From assembly GCA_963793025.1 (NCBI GenBank), contig CAWBYL010000002.1, positions 398,418-462,417 on the forward strand: DNA of 64,000 bases. The letters are read 5' to 3'. Source of the stretch: CAWBYL01 sp963793025. Lineage in GTDB: Bacteria > Actinomycetota > Acidimicrobiia > Acidimicrobiales > Acidimicrobilacustridaceae. This document shows positions 1 to 7,353 of the stretch, piece by piece (positions within the stretch are counted from its first letter, which is position 1; each line of letters begins with the position of its first letter). Position numbers and translations under genes: made by a program. The notes below the pieces were generated by a model. It was not told where the DNA came from and searched no databases. It saw nothing but the letters and a program-made list of their open reading frames with translations.

Positions 1-16
1 GGCGGCGACGGCGTGA
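1..16 (+). CDS. 3' end of an upstream gene (partial, possibly a FtsW/RodA-type SEDS protein)
   Basis: Only the last codons are inside the window: the frame reads Ala-Ala-Thr-Ala then TGA at 14-16. The stop overlaps the GTG start of pbpA in a GTGA arrangement, which suggests one transcription unit and translational coupling. In actinobacteria the gene before pbpA is normally the SEDS polymerase rodA/ftsW; that identity is inferred from context, not from visible sequence. Confidence 0.3.
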
Positions 17-1491
17 ACCGCAGCATCCGCCGCCTCGGCATCGGCATGGTCGTGCTCTATCTCGCCGTGTTCGCCAAGCTCAACTGGATCCAGGTCGTCG
101 ACAAGCCGAGTCTCGACTCGGATCCGCTCAACACCGCCCAGGTCCGCCGTGACTTCAACCGGCCCCGGGGCTCGATCAGCACCGCCGACGGCGTGCTGAT
201 CGCCCAGAGCGTGCCCAACTCCGACGTGGAGTCGGAGTTCGGACGGGTGCGGCAGTACCCCGAGGGTGACCTGTTCGCCCAGTCCACGGGCTTCTTCTCG
301 TTCCGCTACGGCGCCACGGGGCTCGAGCGGCAGTACTCGGCCGAGCTCCAGGGCACCACCTTCAACCAGCAGGTGCGGGGTTTCACCGACCTGCTCGTGG
401 CGCGCGAGAACGTCGGCAACGTCACCGTCTCGCTCCGCAAGGACGTCCAGCAGGTGGCCCGGGACGAGCTCGGCGACCGCGAGGGCTCGGTGGTCGCCAT
501 CGATCCCCGCAGTGGCGAGCTGCTGGCCTTCTGGAGCTTCCCCTCCTATGACCCGAACCTGGTCAGCTCGGTCAACAGCGACATCTCCGAAGCGGCGTGG
601 ACGCTCTACAACCAGGCGCCCGGGGCCCCGATGCGGGCCCACCAGTACCAGGACCGCTACTTCCCCGGGTCCACCTTCAAGGTGGTCACCGCCGGCATCG
701 GCCTGCAGACCGGCAAGGTCACCAACGACGAGCCCCGCTACCCCTTCGCCACCAGCTACACCCCGCCCCAGACGAACCTGGCCATCAGCAACTTCGGTGG
801 CGAGGTGTGCGGCGGAACGCTCCCCGACATCCTGCGGGTGTCGTGCAACTCGGCCTTCGCCGAGATGGGCCAGGCGACCATCGGTCCCGCCGACATGCTG
901 TCGGGCGCCGGGTCGTGGGGCTTCAACGCCGCCCCGCCGATCGACCTGCCGGATCCGGCCAAGTCGGTGTTCCCCACCGACGTGGGCAACAACCCGCCCA
1001 AGCTGGCCCAGGCCTCGATCGGGCAGAGCGACAACCAGGCCACCCCACTGCAGATGGCTCTCGTCGCCGCCGGGGTGGCCAACGGGGGCACCATCATGAA
1101 GCCCCACCTGATGACCGAGATCCGCAACTCCCAGGGTCAGGTCATCGACGAGTACTCCAAGTCGGCGTGGCTGACGCCGATGAGCGCGGACATGGCCGAG
1201 ATCCTGCGTCAGGACATGTTGGGCGTGGCCGCCCGGGGCACGGCCACCGGGCTGCAGATCCCCGGGTACGAGATCGGGGGCAAGACCGGCACCGCCCAGC
1301 TCGGCACCGAACCGCCCCGCAGCCACACCTGGATCATCGGTTTCGCCGGCCCTCCGGGCCAGCCGGCCACCGTGGCCGTGGCCGTGGTGGTCCTCGACCA
1401 GTCGGGCGGGAGCGAGGCCACCGGCGGCCGGGTGGCGGCCCCGATCGCCCGGGCCGTCATGCAGGCCGCCCTCACTGCGCAGGGGAACTGA
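13..1491 (+). CDS. pbpA: Penicillin-binding protein A (class B transpeptidase)
   Basis: D,D-transpeptidase that cross-links peptidoglycan outside the membrane. A single N-terminal membrane anchor lies at about residues 8-25, followed by the pedestal and a penicillin-binding domain with the three active-site motifs in order: S220-T-F-K223, S277-C-N279 and K424-T-G426. The length (492 aa) matches actinobacterial PbpA. The GTG start at 13 overlaps the preceding stop, so it is probably translated together with the upstream gene. It is followed after 52 bases by pknB, the conserved actinobacterial order for growth and division genes. PbpA is a known substrate of PknB-type kinases in mycobacteria; whether that holds here is inference. 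Confidence 0.93.
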   Translation: MNRSIRRLGIGMVVLYLAVFAKLNWIQVVDKPSLDSDPLNTAQVRRDFNRPRGSISTADGVLIAQSVPNSDVESEFGRVRQYPEGDLFAQSTGFFSFRYGATGLERQYSAELQGTTFNQQVRGFTDLLVARENVGNVTVSLRKDVQQVARDELGDREGSVVAIDPRSGELLAFWSFPSYDPNLVSSVNSDISEAAWTLYNQAPGAPMRAHQYQDRYFPGSTFKVVTAGIGLQTGKVTNDEPRYPFATSYTPPQTNLAISNFGGEVCGGTLPDILRVSCNSAFAEMGQATIGPADMLSGAGSWGFNAAPPIDLPDPAKSVFPTDVGNNPPKLAQASIGQSDNQATPLQMALVAAGVANGGTIMKPHLMTEIRNSQGQVIDEYSKSAWLTPMSADMAEILRQDMLGVAARGTATGLQIPGYEIGGKTGTAQLGTEPPRSHTWIIGFAGPPGQPATVAVAVVVLDQSGGSEATGGRVAAPIARAVMQAALTAQGN

Positions 1492-1543
1492 GCCCGGGCG
1501 GTGCTACGGGCGGGGCCCGGGCCCTCGGTAGTGTGGCCGCAGT

Positions 1544-3358
1544 ATGACCGACACCCCCGCCGGCCCGACCGTCTTCAACGATCGCTACGAGCTGCACCGC
1601 AAGCTCGCTCGCGGGGGAATGGCCGACGTGTACCTGGCCCGGGACCTCCTGCTCGACCGGCCGGTGGCGGTGAAGGTGCTCTTCGCCGAGCACGCCCGTG
1701 ACGACGCCTTCGTGCAGCGCTTCCGTCGGGAGGCCCAGGCCGCCGCCAACCTCAACCACCCCAACATCGTGGCCGTCTACGACTGGGGTCAGCAGTACGA
1801 CACGTACTTCATCGTCATGGAGTACGTGGAGGGTCGGCCGCTCTCCGACATCATCCGCAGCGAGGGCCCGCTGCACCCGGACCGGGCCGCCGAGGTCACC
1901 GCCGACGTGGCCGCCGCCCTCGCCTTCGCCCATCGCAACGGCGTCGTGCACCGCGACGTCAAGCCCGGCAACATCCTGATCACCCCCACCGGCCAGGTGA
2001 AGGTGGCCGACTTCGGGATCGCCCAGGCGTCCTCGGCCAGCGACGCCACCCTCAACCTCACCCAGGCTGGCGCGGTGATGGGGACGGCCACCTACTTCTC
2101 GCCCGAACAGGCCCAAGGGCACAACGTCGACCCCCGCTCCGACCTGTACTCGCTCGGCTGCGTGCTCTACGAGATGATCGCGTCGCGTCCCCCGTTCGCC
2201 GGCGACACGCCGCTGGCCATCGCCTACAAGCACGTGCAGGAGGCGCCGGTCTCACCCCGAGAGGTGAACCCCAACGTGCCCCCGGCGCTGGCGGCCATCG
2301 ACATGAAGCTGCTGGAGAAGGACCCGGCCGACCGCTACCCGTCGGCCGAGGACCTCCGGGGCGACCTGCGGCGGTTCCTCGAAGGCGGCCCCGTCCTGGC
2401 CCTCGGGGGTGCCGGCGTGGCCGCCGCGGGTCTGGTGGCCGGAGCCGCGGTCGCCGACGCCACCACCGCCGTCCCCGCGGCCGCCGTCGCCGGTGGCGTG
2501 GGCGGTCCGACCGGTCCTGTCGATCCCGTCACCGGCGGGGTCCCCTACATCCCTCCGCCGGAGGACAAGAAGCGGACCGGTCTCTACGTGGGCCTCCTCG
2601 TCCTCCTGCTGGTGTTGGTCGGCGCCATCTTGTTCATCCTGGGCGCCAACATCGGCAAGGCCACCCCCCAGGTGGCCGTGCCCGACGTCCAGAACCGCCC
2701 CGTCGCCGAGGCCACCGCCATGTTGGAGAGCAGCGGCTTCAAGGTCAACGCCACCTACCGGGTGAACGACAGCATCCCGGCCGACGAGGTCTTCGACCAG
2801 AACCCGAAGCCCCAGACCAAGGTCGACGAGGGCTCCACCGTCGAGCTCATCGTCAGCCAGGGCAAGGGGGACGGCACCGTCCCGAACGTGGTGGGCAAGA
2901 GCCAGGCCGCGGCCGAGTCGCTGTTGCGCACCAACGGCTTCATCCCGGACCCGATCCAAGTGGAGAACGACATCGTCCCGAGCGGCATCGTGTTCTCCCA
3001 GGAGCCGGTGGGCGACACCCAGCTGGCCAAGGACTCGTCCGTCCGGATCACCGTCTCCAGTGGACCGACGCAGGTGACCGTCCCGAGCGTGGTCGGCCAG
3101 AGCGCCACGTCGGCGTCCAACCAGCTCGGCCAGCTCGGCTTCACCGTGCGGACGGTGCAGCAGTCGTCGACGACCGTGCCCGTGGGTGATGTCATCAGCA
3201 CCGACCCCGGAGCGGGGACCCCGCTGCCGAAGGGCGCCACCGTCCAGATCGCGGTCTCCACCGGTCCGCCCCCGACGACGACGAGCACCACCACCACGAC
3301 GACGCCGACCACCACGACGTCCTCGTCGAGCACGACGACCACGACCAAGGTGCCCTGA
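1544..3358 (+). CDS. pknB: Serine/threonine protein kinase with three PASTA domains (PknB type)
   Basis: Transmembrane sensor kinase controlling cell growth and division. The cytoplasmic kinase domain occupies about residues 15-280, with the glycine loop near 23-31, ATP-binding K44, catalytic H136-R-D138, D156-F-G158 and the S-P-E motif at 186-188. A membrane helix spans about 347-369. Three extracellular PASTA repeats follow (about 376-439, 444-507, 511-573), the muropeptide-binding modules of this family; mycobacterial PknB has four. Two oddities are a long Ala/Val/Gly-rich juxtamembrane stretch (about 284-321) that is itself hydrophobic, and a Thr/Ser-only tail (574-601) after the last PASTA. 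It lies between pbpA and convergent trpG. Confidence 0.95.
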   Translation: MTDTPAGPTVFNDRYELHRKLARGGMADVYLARDLLLDRPVAVKVLFAEHARDDAFVQRFRREAQAAANLNHPNIVAVYDWGQQYDTYFIVMEYVEGRPLSDIIRSEGPLHPDRAAEVTADVAAALAFAHRNGVVHRDVKPGNILITPTGQVKVADFGIAQASSASDATLNLTQAGAVMGTATYFSPEQAQGHNVDPRSDLYSLGCVLYEMIASRPPFAGDTPLAIAYKHVQEAPVSPREVNPNVPPALAAIDMKLLEKDPADRYPSAEDLRGDLRRFLEGGPVLALGGAGVAAAGLVAGAAVADATTAVPAAAVAGGVGGPTGPVDPVTGGVPYIPPPEDKKRTGLYVGLLVLLLVLVGAILFILGANIGKATPQVAVPDVQNRPVAEATAMLESSGFKVNATYRVNDSIPADEVFDQNPKPQTKVDEGSTVELIVSQGKGDGTVPNVVGKSQAAAESLLRTNGFIPDPIQVENDIVPSGIVFSQEPVGDTQLAKDSSVRITVSSGPTQVTVPSVVGQSATSASNQLGQLGFTVRTVQQSSTTVPVGDVISTDPGAGTPLPKGATVQIAVSTGPPPTTTSTTTTTTPTTTTSSSSTTTTTKVP

Positions 3359-3375
3359 GCCCACCCTCCCACCCG

Positions 3376-3423
3376 TTCTGGCCGACCTCGCTGACGTACG
3401 TACGTCGCCGATGTCAGCCAGAA
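3376..3423. terminator. 48-bp near-perfect palindrome between convergent pknB and trpG
   Basis: The two 24-bp halves match at 20 of 24 positions and the centre is GTACGTACGT. It sits 17 bases after the pknB stop and 22 bases after the trpG stop on the other strand, so it can fold as a hairpin in either transcript. There is no T-tract, as is common for high-GC actinobacterial terminators. The bidirectional terminator role is inferred from position and fold. Confidence 0.6.
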
Positions 3424-3445
3424 GCGCAGGGGCGACGGTCCGGAC

Positions 3446-4027
3446 TCAGTGTCCGCAGCGCTCCAGGAAGTTGCCCACCAACTGGTGTCCACTGGCGGTG
3501 AGGATGGACTCGGGGTGGAACTGCACACCCTCGACGTCGAGCTCGCGGTGGCGAAGGCCCATGACCAGCCCATCGTCGGTGTGGGCCGTGATCTCGAGCA
3601 CCTCGGGGACCGATTCCCGGTCGACCACCAGCGAGTGGTAGCGGGTGGCCTCGAACGGCTCCGGGAGCCCGGTGAAGACACCGGCGCCCCCGTGGTGGAT
3701 GAGGGAGGTCTTGCCGTGCATGATCTGCGGGGCCCGCACCACGTCGCCGCCGTAGACCTGGCCGATGCACTGGTGGCCCAGGCACACGCCGAACACCGGC
3801 ACCTGACCCCCGAGGCGGGTGATCACCGCGTTGGAGAGCCCGGCATCTTCGGGGCGCCCCGGGCCCGGGCTGATGAGCACGCCGTCGGGCTCGAGCTCGA
3901 CGATCTGGTCGACGGTGAGGGCGTCGCTGCGGTGCACGATCGGGTCGGCCCCCAACTCGCCCAGGTACTGGACCAGGTTGAACACGAACGAGTCGTAGTT
4001 GTCGAGCACGAGGATCCGGGCGGCCAT
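3446..4027 (-). CDS. trpG: Glutamine amidotransferase, anthranilate / aminodeoxychorismate synthase component II
   Basis: Class I glutamine amidotransferase that supplies ammonia to a chorismate-using partner (TrpE or PabB) in tryptophan or folate synthesis. The nucleophile C82 lies in the GVCLGHQ motif and the catalytic pair is H170 and E172 in FHPES; the oxyanion motif SPGPG is at 53-57. The length, 193 aa, is normal. The gene stands alone, without a visible component I, in the position next to pknB and crgA where actinobacteria carry it (often named trpG or pabA). It is divergent from crgA. The sequence does not decide between tryptophan and folate use. Confidence 0.9.
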   Translation of the reverse strand: MAARILVLDNYDSFVFNLVQYLGELGADPIVHRSDALTVDQIVELEPDGVLISPGPGRPEDAGLSNAVITRLGGQVPVFGVCLGHQCIGQVYGGDVVRAPQIMHGKTSLIHHGGAGVFTGLPEPFEATRYHSLVVDRESVPEVLEITAHTDDGLVMGLRHRELDVEGVQFHPESILTASGHQLVGNFLERCGH

Positions 4028-4101
4028 GGAGGGTCGACGTTACCGCCCGGGGGGCGCGCCGCCGCCCGGGGTTTGCCCCCGGGCCGCTACTCTCGGCGGC
4101 G

Positions 4102-4425
4102 ATGGCTTCGAGCAAACGCCCCGCCTCCACCCGCCGCACCGGCGGGCGGGTCACGCCCAAGGGCGGCCCCACGCCGCGCAAGGACGACCCCGATCACCGC
4201 CCCCCCGGCGCCTCAACCCGGTACACGCCGCCAGTGCCCCGATCGGCCAAGGTCAGCCCTCCGTGGCTCCCTGCGGTCATCCTCGGGCTGTTCCTGCTCG
4301 GTGTGGTCGTGATCTTCCTGCACTACGTCGACGTACTGCTCCCCGGTGCGGCCAGCAACTGGTGGCTGCTCGGTGGCCTCGGGTTCATCTTGGGCGGCAT
4401 CGTCGCCGCCACCCAGTACCGCTGA
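4102..4425 (+). CDS. crgA: Cell division protein CrgA
   Basis: Small membrane protein of the actinobacterial divisome that interacts with FtsZ and the septal penicillin-binding proteins in Streptomyces and mycobacteria. The N-terminal half is basic, proline-rich and soluble (about 1-50). Two membrane helices follow (about 54-74 and 86-104) with the short W-W-containing turn typical of the family; length 107 aa. There is no purine-rich ribosome site; a TACTCT hexamer ends 8 nt before the ATG, so the mRNA may be leaderless. A GC-rich hairpin (about 4066-4086) lies in the gap shared with divergent trpG. Confidence 0.9.
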   Translation: MASSKRPASTRRTGGRVTPKGGPTPRKDDPDHRPPGASTRYTPPVPRSAKVSPPWLPAVILGLFLLGVVVIFLHYVDVLLPGAASNWWLLGGLGFILGGIVAATQYR

Positions 4426-4449
4426 CCCGCTCCCGAGGCCGCGCCCCGC

Positions 4450-5052
4450 TCAGGCCGACGTGAGCCAGGGCTCGCGCAGATCCAACCACCGGTCGACAGC
4501 CATGGTCCGTTGGAACCGCTCGAAGTCGGCCCGGAGCTCGTCGGGCATCTCGGACTGCTCGGCCCGCCGGGCCTCCTCCATCGACGTGAAGTAGGCGACC
4601 TCGGCGAAGCGGTCGTCGTCGAAGAAGGCGGTGATCGTCTCGATGAGGTCGGGGCGGGCGGTGCGCAGCACCTCGTCGGCGTCCTGTTGCAGCCGTCGGG
4701 CCTCGACCATGTCGGTCACGTGACCCTCCATGACCTGCACGAACCGGGCGCGGTCGGCGTCGCCGTGGCGCATCACCATCACTTCGGTGCTCTCGTGGAA
4801 GCGCACCGGTCCGTCGAAGCAGGCCTCGGTGTCGTCCCACCAGGCCCCCTGCTCGGGTCGGTCGCTGTTGCGGCGGGCGTCGGCCTCGGTGGCGAAGCGG
4901 GCGACCAGGATGCAGTCACCGGCGTCGGTGACACCCCCGGTAGAGCCCAGGTAGCCCACCGCACCGGGCTTGAGCTCCTCGTCCCAGCGGTCCATCTGAC
5001 GGCGCAGACCGGCTCGATCGGCGACCTTCCCCTCCATGACCTGGACGAACAT
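4450..5052 (-). CDS. Tandem ferredoxin-fold (antibiotic-monooxygenase-like) protein of unknown function
   Basis: A 200-aa soluble protein made of two related halves: each begins with FVQVMEG (residues 2-8 and about 103-109) and continues in the alternating pattern of a dimeric alpha/beta barrel. This internal duplication is visible directly. Such folds occur in antibiotic biosynthesis monooxygenases, haem oxygenase-like enzymes and stress proteins; no catalytic residue can be assigned. The ATG at 5052 was chosen because GAGAGGGGA precedes it; the frame is open further upstream but lacks a ribosome site. No operon partner is evident. Confidence 0.6.
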   Translation of the reverse strand: MFVQVMEGKVADRAGLRRQMDRWDEELKPGAVGYLGSTGGVTDAGDCILVARFATEADARRNSDRPEQGAWWDDTEACFDGPVRFHESTEVMVMRHGDADRARFVQVMEGHVTDMVEARRLQQDADEVLRTARPDLIETITAFFDDDRFAEVAYFTSMEEARRAEQSEMPDELRADFERFQRTMAVDRWLDLREPWLTSA

Positions 5053-5226
5053 GGCCTTCCCCTCTCGTCGGTGGCGGGTTGGGTCCACCGTGCGCCTCCC
5101 GGCGGCGCTCGTCAACGACGGTGCGACCGGCGTTCGCGAGGGGTCTGGATCGTGGACGCCGGGTGGACCGCGAGTTACAGCCACGTAACTCTCCCCAACG
5201 CTGTCCCCAGCCTGTGGACGACCGGT

Positions 5227-5355
5227 TCAGAGGTCGGGGAGCGTCACCAGCGTCATCTCGTCCTGGCAGTGCCGAGGGGCCTCCGGGTCGGCGTCCGGCG
5301 CGATCGTCATGCGTAGCTCGGCACCGCAGATCTCGCAGCGGTAGCCGATCTTCAC
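5227..5355 (-). CDS. Small zinc-ribbon-like protein
   Basis: A 42-aa reading frame starting with GTG at 5355 inside the stop of the preceding gene (GTGA overlap), which points to translational coupling. It contains YRCEICGAE near the N-terminus (a C-x2-C knuckle at residues 7 and 10) and a later H-C pair, a plausible single zinc site. Actinobacterial genomes often encode such 40-60-residue zinc-ribbon proteins; the function is unknown. Confidence 0.5.
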   Translation of the reverse strand: MKIGYRCEICGAELRMTIAPDADPEAPRHCQDEMTLVTLPDL

Positions 5356-5567
5356 CTTGCGCAGCTCGCCTGCGGGGGAGGCTCGGGGACGGGCCGGGCC
5401 AGGCCGCCGAGCATCATGATGCCTAGGCGCAGGATCACCCAGGCGGCGGCGGCGGCGACCACGACCGACACGACTCCGTAGCCGGCGATCAGGGCGATGG
5501 CCGCCCCCAGCACGACGAGCCCGTCCATGACGGGGTGCTTCACGATGCCGTCTCGGCTGCGCTTCAT
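5352..5567 (-). CDS. Small membrane protein of unknown function
   Basis: 71 residues with a basic N-terminus (MKRSRDG) and an almost continuous hydrophobic stretch from about 12 to 57, enough for two membrane helices, then a proline-rich tail. It overlaps the downstream zinc-ribbon frame by four bases. There is no ribosome site; a TACGCT hexamer ends 8 nt before the ATG, compatible with a leaderless transcript. No family is recognised. Confidence 0.5.
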   Translation of the reverse strand: MKRSRDGIVKHPVMDGLVVLGAAIALIAGYGVVSVVVAAAAAWVILRLGIMMLGGLARPVPEPPPQASCAR

Positions 5568-5619
5568 CGCCCGCCAGCGTAGAGCGCCGAGGGTGGCTCT
5601 CCCACCGCGAACCGGGGGT

Positions 5620-6807
5620 TCAGCCGAGGCGTTCGACGATGGTGGCGTTGGCCGTCCCGCCCTCCTCGGCCGTGGTCTGCAGTCCCCACCGGCCGCCCGT
5701 GCGCTCGAGCTCGTTCACCAGCGTGGCCAGCATGCGAGCGCCGGACGCGCCGCCGGGGTGACCGAGAGCGATGGCGCCCCCGTTCACGTTCACCTTGGCC
5801 ATGTCGGGGTGCAGGGAGCGCTCCCATGCCAGCACCGCCGACGCGAACCCCTCGTGGATCTCGATCAGGTCGATGTCGTCGAGGTCGAGCCCGGCCCGTT
5901 CCAGCACCCGTCGGGTGGCCGGGACGGTGGCGGCGGGAGCCTCCCGGGGGTCGACCCCGGCCAGGGCGAAGGCGTGGAACCGAGCCCGCGGCCGCAATCC
6001 GAGGTGCTCGGCGATGACGTCGCTGGTGACGAGGGCGGCCGCCGCACCGTCGGCGATGGGCGCCGCGTTTCCTGCCGTCACCACGCCGTCGGGGGTGAGG
6101 GCCGGCCGGAGCCCGGCCAGGTCGGCTGCCGTGACGCCCTCACGGATCGCCTCGTCGTGCTGGAGCTCTCCGGCCGCCCGCCGGCCTCCTTGGCCCTCTG
6201 CGGCGCGCCGGATCACCGGGAGGGTCTCACCGGCGAAGCGTCCTTCGTCCCGGGCCCGGGCCGCCCGCTGCTGGGAACGGGCGGCGTAGGCGTCCAGGTC
6301 GTCACGAGTCAGCTCCCACCGCTCGGCGACCCTTTCCGCGGCGATGCCCAGTGGTATCAGTCCCCCGAGGGCGGCGAAGCGGGCCTCGACGCGCGGCCCG
6401 AAAGGAGTTCCCACCCCCTGTCCGAAGGTGGCGCCCTGGGGCACGACGCTCATGACCTCGACCCCGGCGGCGATGACGATGTCGTGGACTCCGGCCATGA
6501 TCGCCTGGGCGGCGAAGGCGGCAGCCTGCTGAGACGATCCGCAGCGGCGGTCGATCGAGGTGGCCGGCACCGTGTCGGGGAAGCCGGCGGCGAGCACGGC
6601 GTTGCGGCCGACGTTGAAGCCCTGCGCCCCCACCTGGCTCTCGCACCCCATGACGACGTCGTCGACCAGGGCGGGGTCCACGTCGCTGCGCTCCACCAGC
6701 GCCCGCAGCACCTCACCGGCCAGGTCGACGGGGTGCCACCCGGAGAGCGAACCGTTCCCGCCACCGCACGGCGTGCGGATCACGTCGACGATCACAGCTT
6801 GGGGCAC
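5620..6807 (-). CDS. Thiolase-family protein lacking the C-terminal catalytic cysteine
   Basis: Resembles 3-ketoacyl-CoA thiolases (acetyl-CoA acyltransferases) along its 395-aa length. The nucleophilic C89 is present in DRRCGSSQ, the HEGFAS loop replaces the usual NEAFA, and H350 is present in GHPGGASG. The C-terminal C-x-G-G-G motif that should carry the second (acid/base) cysteine reads T-A380-E-E-G-G instead. Without it normal Claisen or thiolytic activity is doubtful; the protein may be a degenerate, regulatory or altered-specificity thiolase. GTG start, GGAG upstream. It lies 39 bases downstream of ctaF on the same strand but has no functional link to the oxidase. Confidence 0.8.
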   Translation of the reverse strand: MPQAVIVDVIRTPCGGGNGSLSGWHPVDLAGEVLRALVERSDVDPALVDDVVMGCESQVGAQGFNVGRNAVLAAGFPDTVPATSIDRRCGSSQQAAAFAAQAIMAGVHDIVIAAGVEVMSVVPQGATFGQGVGTPFGPRVEARFAALGGLIPLGIAAERVAERWELTRDDLDAYAARSQQRAARARDEGRFAGETLPVIRRAAEGQGGRRAAGELQHDEAIREGVTAADLAGLRPALTPDGVVTAGNAAPIADGAAAALVTSDVIAEHLGLRPRARFHAFALAGVDPREAPAATVPATRRVLERAGLDLDDIDLIEIHEGFASAVLAWERSLHPDMAKVNVNGGAIALGHPGGASGARMLATLVNELERTGGRWGLQTTAEEGGTANATIVERLG

Positions 6808-6846
6808 AGGGATCTCCGGCAGTCGTCGGTCGGCGCGACCGGGCGT

Positions 6847-7353
6847 TCAGCCCAGGTCGCGGCGACGGCTCTGGGAGGCGAAGCCGATCACGCTGTGGGC
6901 CAGGAGCGCCACTCCGGGCAACAGGAGCGGCCAACCGACCGCCACCCCGGCGCCGGTGAGTGCCGCCCCCAAACCCATACCGAGTGGCCAGATGCTGGTG
7001 ATCGGGAGGTAGAGCTCGGCGTCGTCGTCGCCGACCTCACCGTCCCCGACCTGGCTCTCGATCTCCTCGACGTCGCGCTGCACGGGGCCGAGGCCACCGA
7101 TGAACCACAGCCCGGCCATCCCGGCGAACACGGCGGCGAAGAACAACAGGGCCACCCCGGCCCACTCGCCGTCGGAGACGATGGCGTAGATCGTGCCGAT
7201 GACGATGTAGAACAGGGCGAAGCTGAGGAACACCCGAGACTCGGTGGGTATCCCGCTCTGAGGCTCGACGAGCCGGCTGCCCGTGGGCACCACGGTGTCG
7301 GTGTCGGTGGCGGGCACCGCGTCGGTGATCGCTTCCTCGTCCGGGCCGGTCAC
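6847..7353 (-). CDS. ctaF: Cytochrome c oxidase subunit IV (actinobacterial CtaF type)
   Basis: A 168-aa membrane protein with an acidic soluble N-terminus (about 1-35) and two pairs of membrane helices (about 41-60, 66-86, 118-136, 140-158) separated by an acidic loop, the layout of actinobacterial aa3 oxidase subunit IV. It follows ctaD with a GTGA stop-start overlap, so it belongs to the ctaC-ctaD-ctaF operon. The extended N-terminus makes it slightly longer than the mycobacterial protein. Assignment rests on topology and context. Confidence 0.8.
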   Translation of the reverse strand: MTGPDEEAITDAVPATDTDTVVPTGSRLVEPQSGIPTESRVFLSFALFYIVIGTIYAIVSDGEWAGVALLFFAAVFAGMAGLWFIGGLGPVQRDVEEIESQVGDGEVGDDDAELYLPITSIWPLGMGLGAALTGAGVAVGWPLLLPGVALLAHSVIGFASQSRRRDLG

